This document shows, piece by piece, positions 6,225 through 7,787 of a DNA stretch of 7,787 bases (position 1 is its first letter; every line of letters begins with the position of its first letter). Source of the stretch: Flavobacteriaceae bacterium (GTDB lineage: Bacteria; Bacteroidota; Bacteroidia; Flavobacteriales; Flavobacteriaceae); assembly GCA_030829155.1 (NCBI GenBank), contig JAURBD010000078.1, positions 1 to 7,787 of the forward strand, given 5' to 3'. A program made the position numbers and the translations under genes. Under the pieces are notes generated by a model, which did not search any database, was not told the origin of the DNA, and saw only the letters and a program-made list of their open reading frames with translations.

Positions 6225-6255
6225 CAAAATTATAAAAGTGTTTCCAAGTGCAAAA
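6225..6255 (-). promoter_or_regulatory. Predicted promoter of the HtrA-type protease gene
   Basis: On the minus strand TTTTG (6255-6251), an 18-nt spacer and TAATTTTG (6232-6225) match both elements of the Bacteroidota consensus perfectly; this is the best promoter in the window. Transcription should start near 6221, giving a leader of about 14 nt to the ATG at 6207. Two direct copies of AAAAGTG (plus strand 6234-6240 and 6252-6258) lie in the spacer and across the -33 element. Confidence 0.75.
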
Positions 6256-6301
6256 GTGGTTTAACGTGTTTTTAACATCGATCTTTACCAAAAATATTGT
6301 G

Positions 6302-6309
6302 TAAATTTG
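6302..6309 (+). promoter_or_regulatory. Predicted dapF promoter, -7 element
   Basis: TAAATTTG matches TAnnTTTG perfectly. No TTG stands at the usual -33 distance. Transcription from it would begin near 6312-6315, only a few bases before the ATG at 6318, so the dapF mRNA would be nearly leaderless. The position is important because it excludes the TTG at 6297 as the translation start for this transcript. Confidence 0.5.
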
Positions 6310-6317
6310 TCAAATAT

Positions 6318-7097
6318 ATGGAACAGATTTTTTTTAAATATCAAGGAACAGGAAATGATTTTATATTGATTGATGATCGTTCTAATTCTTTTCCTGAGGA
6401 TGATAAATCACTGATTAAACAACTTTGCGATCGAAGATTTGGAATTGGATCAGATGGATTAATTTTATTACAAAATGCCTCTGACAGTGATTTTAAAATG
6501 GTTTATTTCAATGCAAATGGGAGTATCGGCTCTTTATGTGGTAATGGTGCTCGATGTACAGTAGCTTTCGCTAAATATCTTGGATGTATTTCAGATGTTA
6601 CTAAATTTGAAGCTTCGGATGGACTTCATAATGCACGAATCGAATCTAATATAATTTTTATAAAAATGCTTGATGTATTTGATGTAAAAAATTTCAATAC
6701 ACATAGTTTTTTGGATACTGGATCACCACATCATGTTCAAATGGTAAAGGATTTGAAACAATACAATGTTTATGCTAATGGAAAACGTATTCGTGAGGGG
6801 GAACCTTACAATGAGTCGGGTTCTAATGTAAATTTTGTAGAGCAGATTTCAGAAAATAAATTTGCAATTAGAACATACGAACGTGGGGTTGAAGGCGAAA
6901 CACTTTCATGTGGAACCGGGGCAACAGCAGTTGCTTTAGCAATGCACTTTAATAAAAAAACAACCTCAAACACAGTTGTTATTCAGGTAGAAGGCGGAAC
7001 TTTGGAAATTGAATTTGAACCTACACAAAAGGGTTACCAGAATATTTTTCTTTCAGGTCCCGCAGAACAGGTGTATTCAGGAACTTTAAACTTTTAA
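6318..7097 (+). CDS. dapF: Diaminopimelate epimerase
   Basis: DapF is a cytoplasmic, cofactor-independent racemase-type enzyme that converts LL- to meso-diaminopimelate for lysine and peptidoglycan synthesis. From the ATG at 6318 the protein has 259 residues. It has two mirrored halves, each with a catalytic cysteine: Cys74 in SLCGNGARC and Cys198 in GETLSCGTGATA, corresponding to the Cys73/Cys217 pair of Haemophilus influenzae. Substrate-binding segments are GTGNDF (10-15), FNANGS (64-69), TGSPHH (134-139) and YERGVEGET (187-195). The frame stays open upstream to a TTG at 6297, which would add seven residues (MCKFVKY). I reject that start because the typical family N-terminus begins at MEQIFFKYQGTGND and the -7 promoter element lies inside the extension. 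It heads a cluster with the GNAT and MltG genes. Confidence 0.96.
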   Translation: MEQIFFKYQGTGNDFILIDDRSNSFPEDDKSLIKQLCDRRFGIGSDGLILLQNASDSDFKMVYFNANGSIGSLCGNGARCTVAFAKYLGCISDVTKFEASDGLHNARIESNIIFIKMLDVFDVKNFNTHSFLDTGSPHHVQMVKDLKQYNVYANGKRIREGEPYNESGSNVNFVEQISENKFAIRTYERGVEGETLSCGTGATAVALAMHFNKKTTSNTVVIQVEGGTLEIEFEPTQKGYQNIFLSGPAEQVYSGTLNF

Positions 7098-7099
7098 TA

Positions 7100-7579
7100 T
7101 TGAATCTATCATTAAATCTTCGATCTTTAGAGCCTGATGATATTAATTTTTTATTGAAGATAGAAAATGATGAAAGTTTGTGGAAATATTCAAATACCAC
7201 AAAACCCTATTCTAGAGAAGTTTTACAAACTCATATAGAAAATTCAAAAGAAGATTTTTTTTCTGCTAAGCAACAACGTTTTGTTTTGAACGATTTTGAA
7301 AGCAATATTTATGGTTTGATCGACTTGTTTGATTACGATCATCAAAATTCAAGAGCAGCTATAGGAATTGTAATTGCGAGTAAGTGGAGGAGAAACGGGT
7401 TTGCTAAATCTGGTCTAAAATTACTTCAAAAACATGCAGTTGAACAATTTAATTTAAGTCTACTTTATGCCTATGTTGGCATTGATAATATTCCAAGTCG
7501 AGCTTTATTTAAAGCAGTGGGCTTTCAAGAAAAACTAATCACGGATAAAATCCTAGTACAAAAAACGATAAATGCATAG
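7100..7579 (+). CDS. GNAT-family N-acetyltransferase (RimJ/RimL-like fold)
   Basis: A 159-residue acetyl-CoA-dependent acetyltransferase of unknown substrate. The N-terminal LRSLEPDDINFLLKIEND (7-24) and the segment GLIDLFDYDHQNSRAAIGI (72-90) are typical of the subgroup that includes RimJ/RimL and the spermidine or antibiotic acetyltransferases. The acetyl-CoA pyrophosphate loop is RRNGFA at 97-102, and the C-terminal motif is VGIDNIPSRALFKAVGFQE (126-144), with Asn130 and the ALFKAVGF helix. The start is a TTG at 7100, 2 nt after the dapF stop. No ATG or GTG occurs in frame before the conserved region, so TTG or another rare codon must be used, and translation is probably coupled to dapF. 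The 3' end overlaps mltG by 8 nt. As far as I remember, a GNAT gene between dapF and mltG recurs in flavobacteria, which suggests but does not prove a cell-wall role. Confidence 0.9.
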   Translation: MNLSLNLRSLEPDDINFLLKIENDESLWKYSNTTKPYSREVLQTHIENSKEDFFSAKQQRFVLNDFESNIYGLIDLFDYDHQNSRAAIGIVIASKWRRNGFAKSGLKLLQKHAVEQFNLSLLYAYVGIDNIPSRALFKAVGFQEKLITDKILVQKTINA

Positions 7580-7787
7580 AAAAAGAATAATCAGTTTTAT
7601 TATCATCATTGTAATGGGTATTGGTTTATATTTAACCTACTCTTTTTATCGAGTATTTTTTAAACCTAATACGGCATTTTCTAACGAGGAGTCTTATTTG
7701 TTTATTGAAAGTGAATCTAGTTTTCAAGATGTTCTAGAAGAATTGGAAGACCAACTCATTTCTGTAAATGATTTTAAAATTGCAGCT
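7572..7787 (+). CDS. mltG: MltG-like endolytic transglycosylase, N-terminal part (runs off the right edge)
   Basis: The first 72 codons of a gene open to the end of the window. The product starts MHRKRIISFIIIIVMGIGLY, a short basic N-terminus and one membrane anchor at about residues 6-26. It continues with FFKPNTAFSNEESYLFIESE and SSFQDVLEELEDQL, which fit the N-terminal LysM-like region of MltG (YceG) proteins in Bacteroidota. MltG is an inner-membrane lytic transglycosylase that cuts nascent glycan strands and produces 1,6-anhydroMurNAc ends. The catalytic domain with its essential Glu is outside the window, so the call rests on the N-terminus, topology and position after dapF. The ATG lies inside the end of the GNAT gene (8-nt overlap, different frame), which implies coupled translation. 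Confidence 0.75.
   Translation, partial: MHRKRIISFIIIIVMGIGLYLTYSFYRVFFKPNTAFSNEESYLFIESESSFQDVLEELEDQLISVNDFKIAA

Noticed and set aside
1..7787. Search for mobile elements, CRISPR arrays, toxin-antitoxin pairs, phage genes, tRNA or defence genes
   Set aside because: Nearly all the DNA is occupied by recognisable housekeeping genes, intergenic gaps are short, and I see no repeat array, transposase motif, tRNA cloverleaf or foreign-looking base composition.

Overview
The window is a chromosomal housekeeping segment of a low-GC member of the Bacteroidota, most likely a flavobacterium. Three things point there. Several intergenic regions carry the Bacteroidota promoter signature (TAnnTTTG at -7, in some cases with TTG about 18-21 nt upstream). 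Start codons lack Shine-Dalgarno sequences. The gene set and neighbourhoods (trmD next to rplS, murQ with a small membrane protein, dapF-GNAT-mltG) resemble flavobacterial genomes as I remember them; no database search was possible. I see no insertion sequence, prophage, CRISPR array, tRNA or rRNA.

Positions 1-6207 are all read from the minus strand. In transcription order they hold: an HtrA/DegP-type envelope protease (6207-4843); trmD, the tRNA m1G37 methyltransferase (4767-4087); a broken lipoprotein gene (4056-3607); rplS, ribosomal protein L19, with its own promoter, a folded leader and a clear terminator; icd, an NADP-type isocitrate dehydrogenase of the eukaryote-like homodimeric class; murQ, MurNAc-6-phosphate etherase, overlapping by 4 nt a two-helix membrane protein; and the first 235 codons of thrS, threonyl-tRNA synthetase, which leaves the window at position 1.

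Positions 6208-6317 are a divergent promoter region. To its right, on the plus strand, lies a tight cluster: dapF (diaminopimelate epimerase), a GNAT acetyltransferase starting 2 nt after dapF with a TTG codon, and the first 72 codons of an MltG-like endolytic transglycosylase overlapping the GNAT gene by 8 nt.

Functionally the window mixes translation (thrS, rplS, trmD), the TCA cycle (icd), and cell-wall synthesis, turnover and envelope quality control (dapF, mltG, murQ, htrA). I found no convincing new multi-gene system. The points most worth a second look are small: a lipoprotein pseudogene with two separate lesions between trmD and rplS, a candidate autoregulatory RNA leader for L19, a perfect 10-bp inverted repeat in front of icd, and the dapF start, which the promoter position places at 6318 rather than at the upstream TTG.
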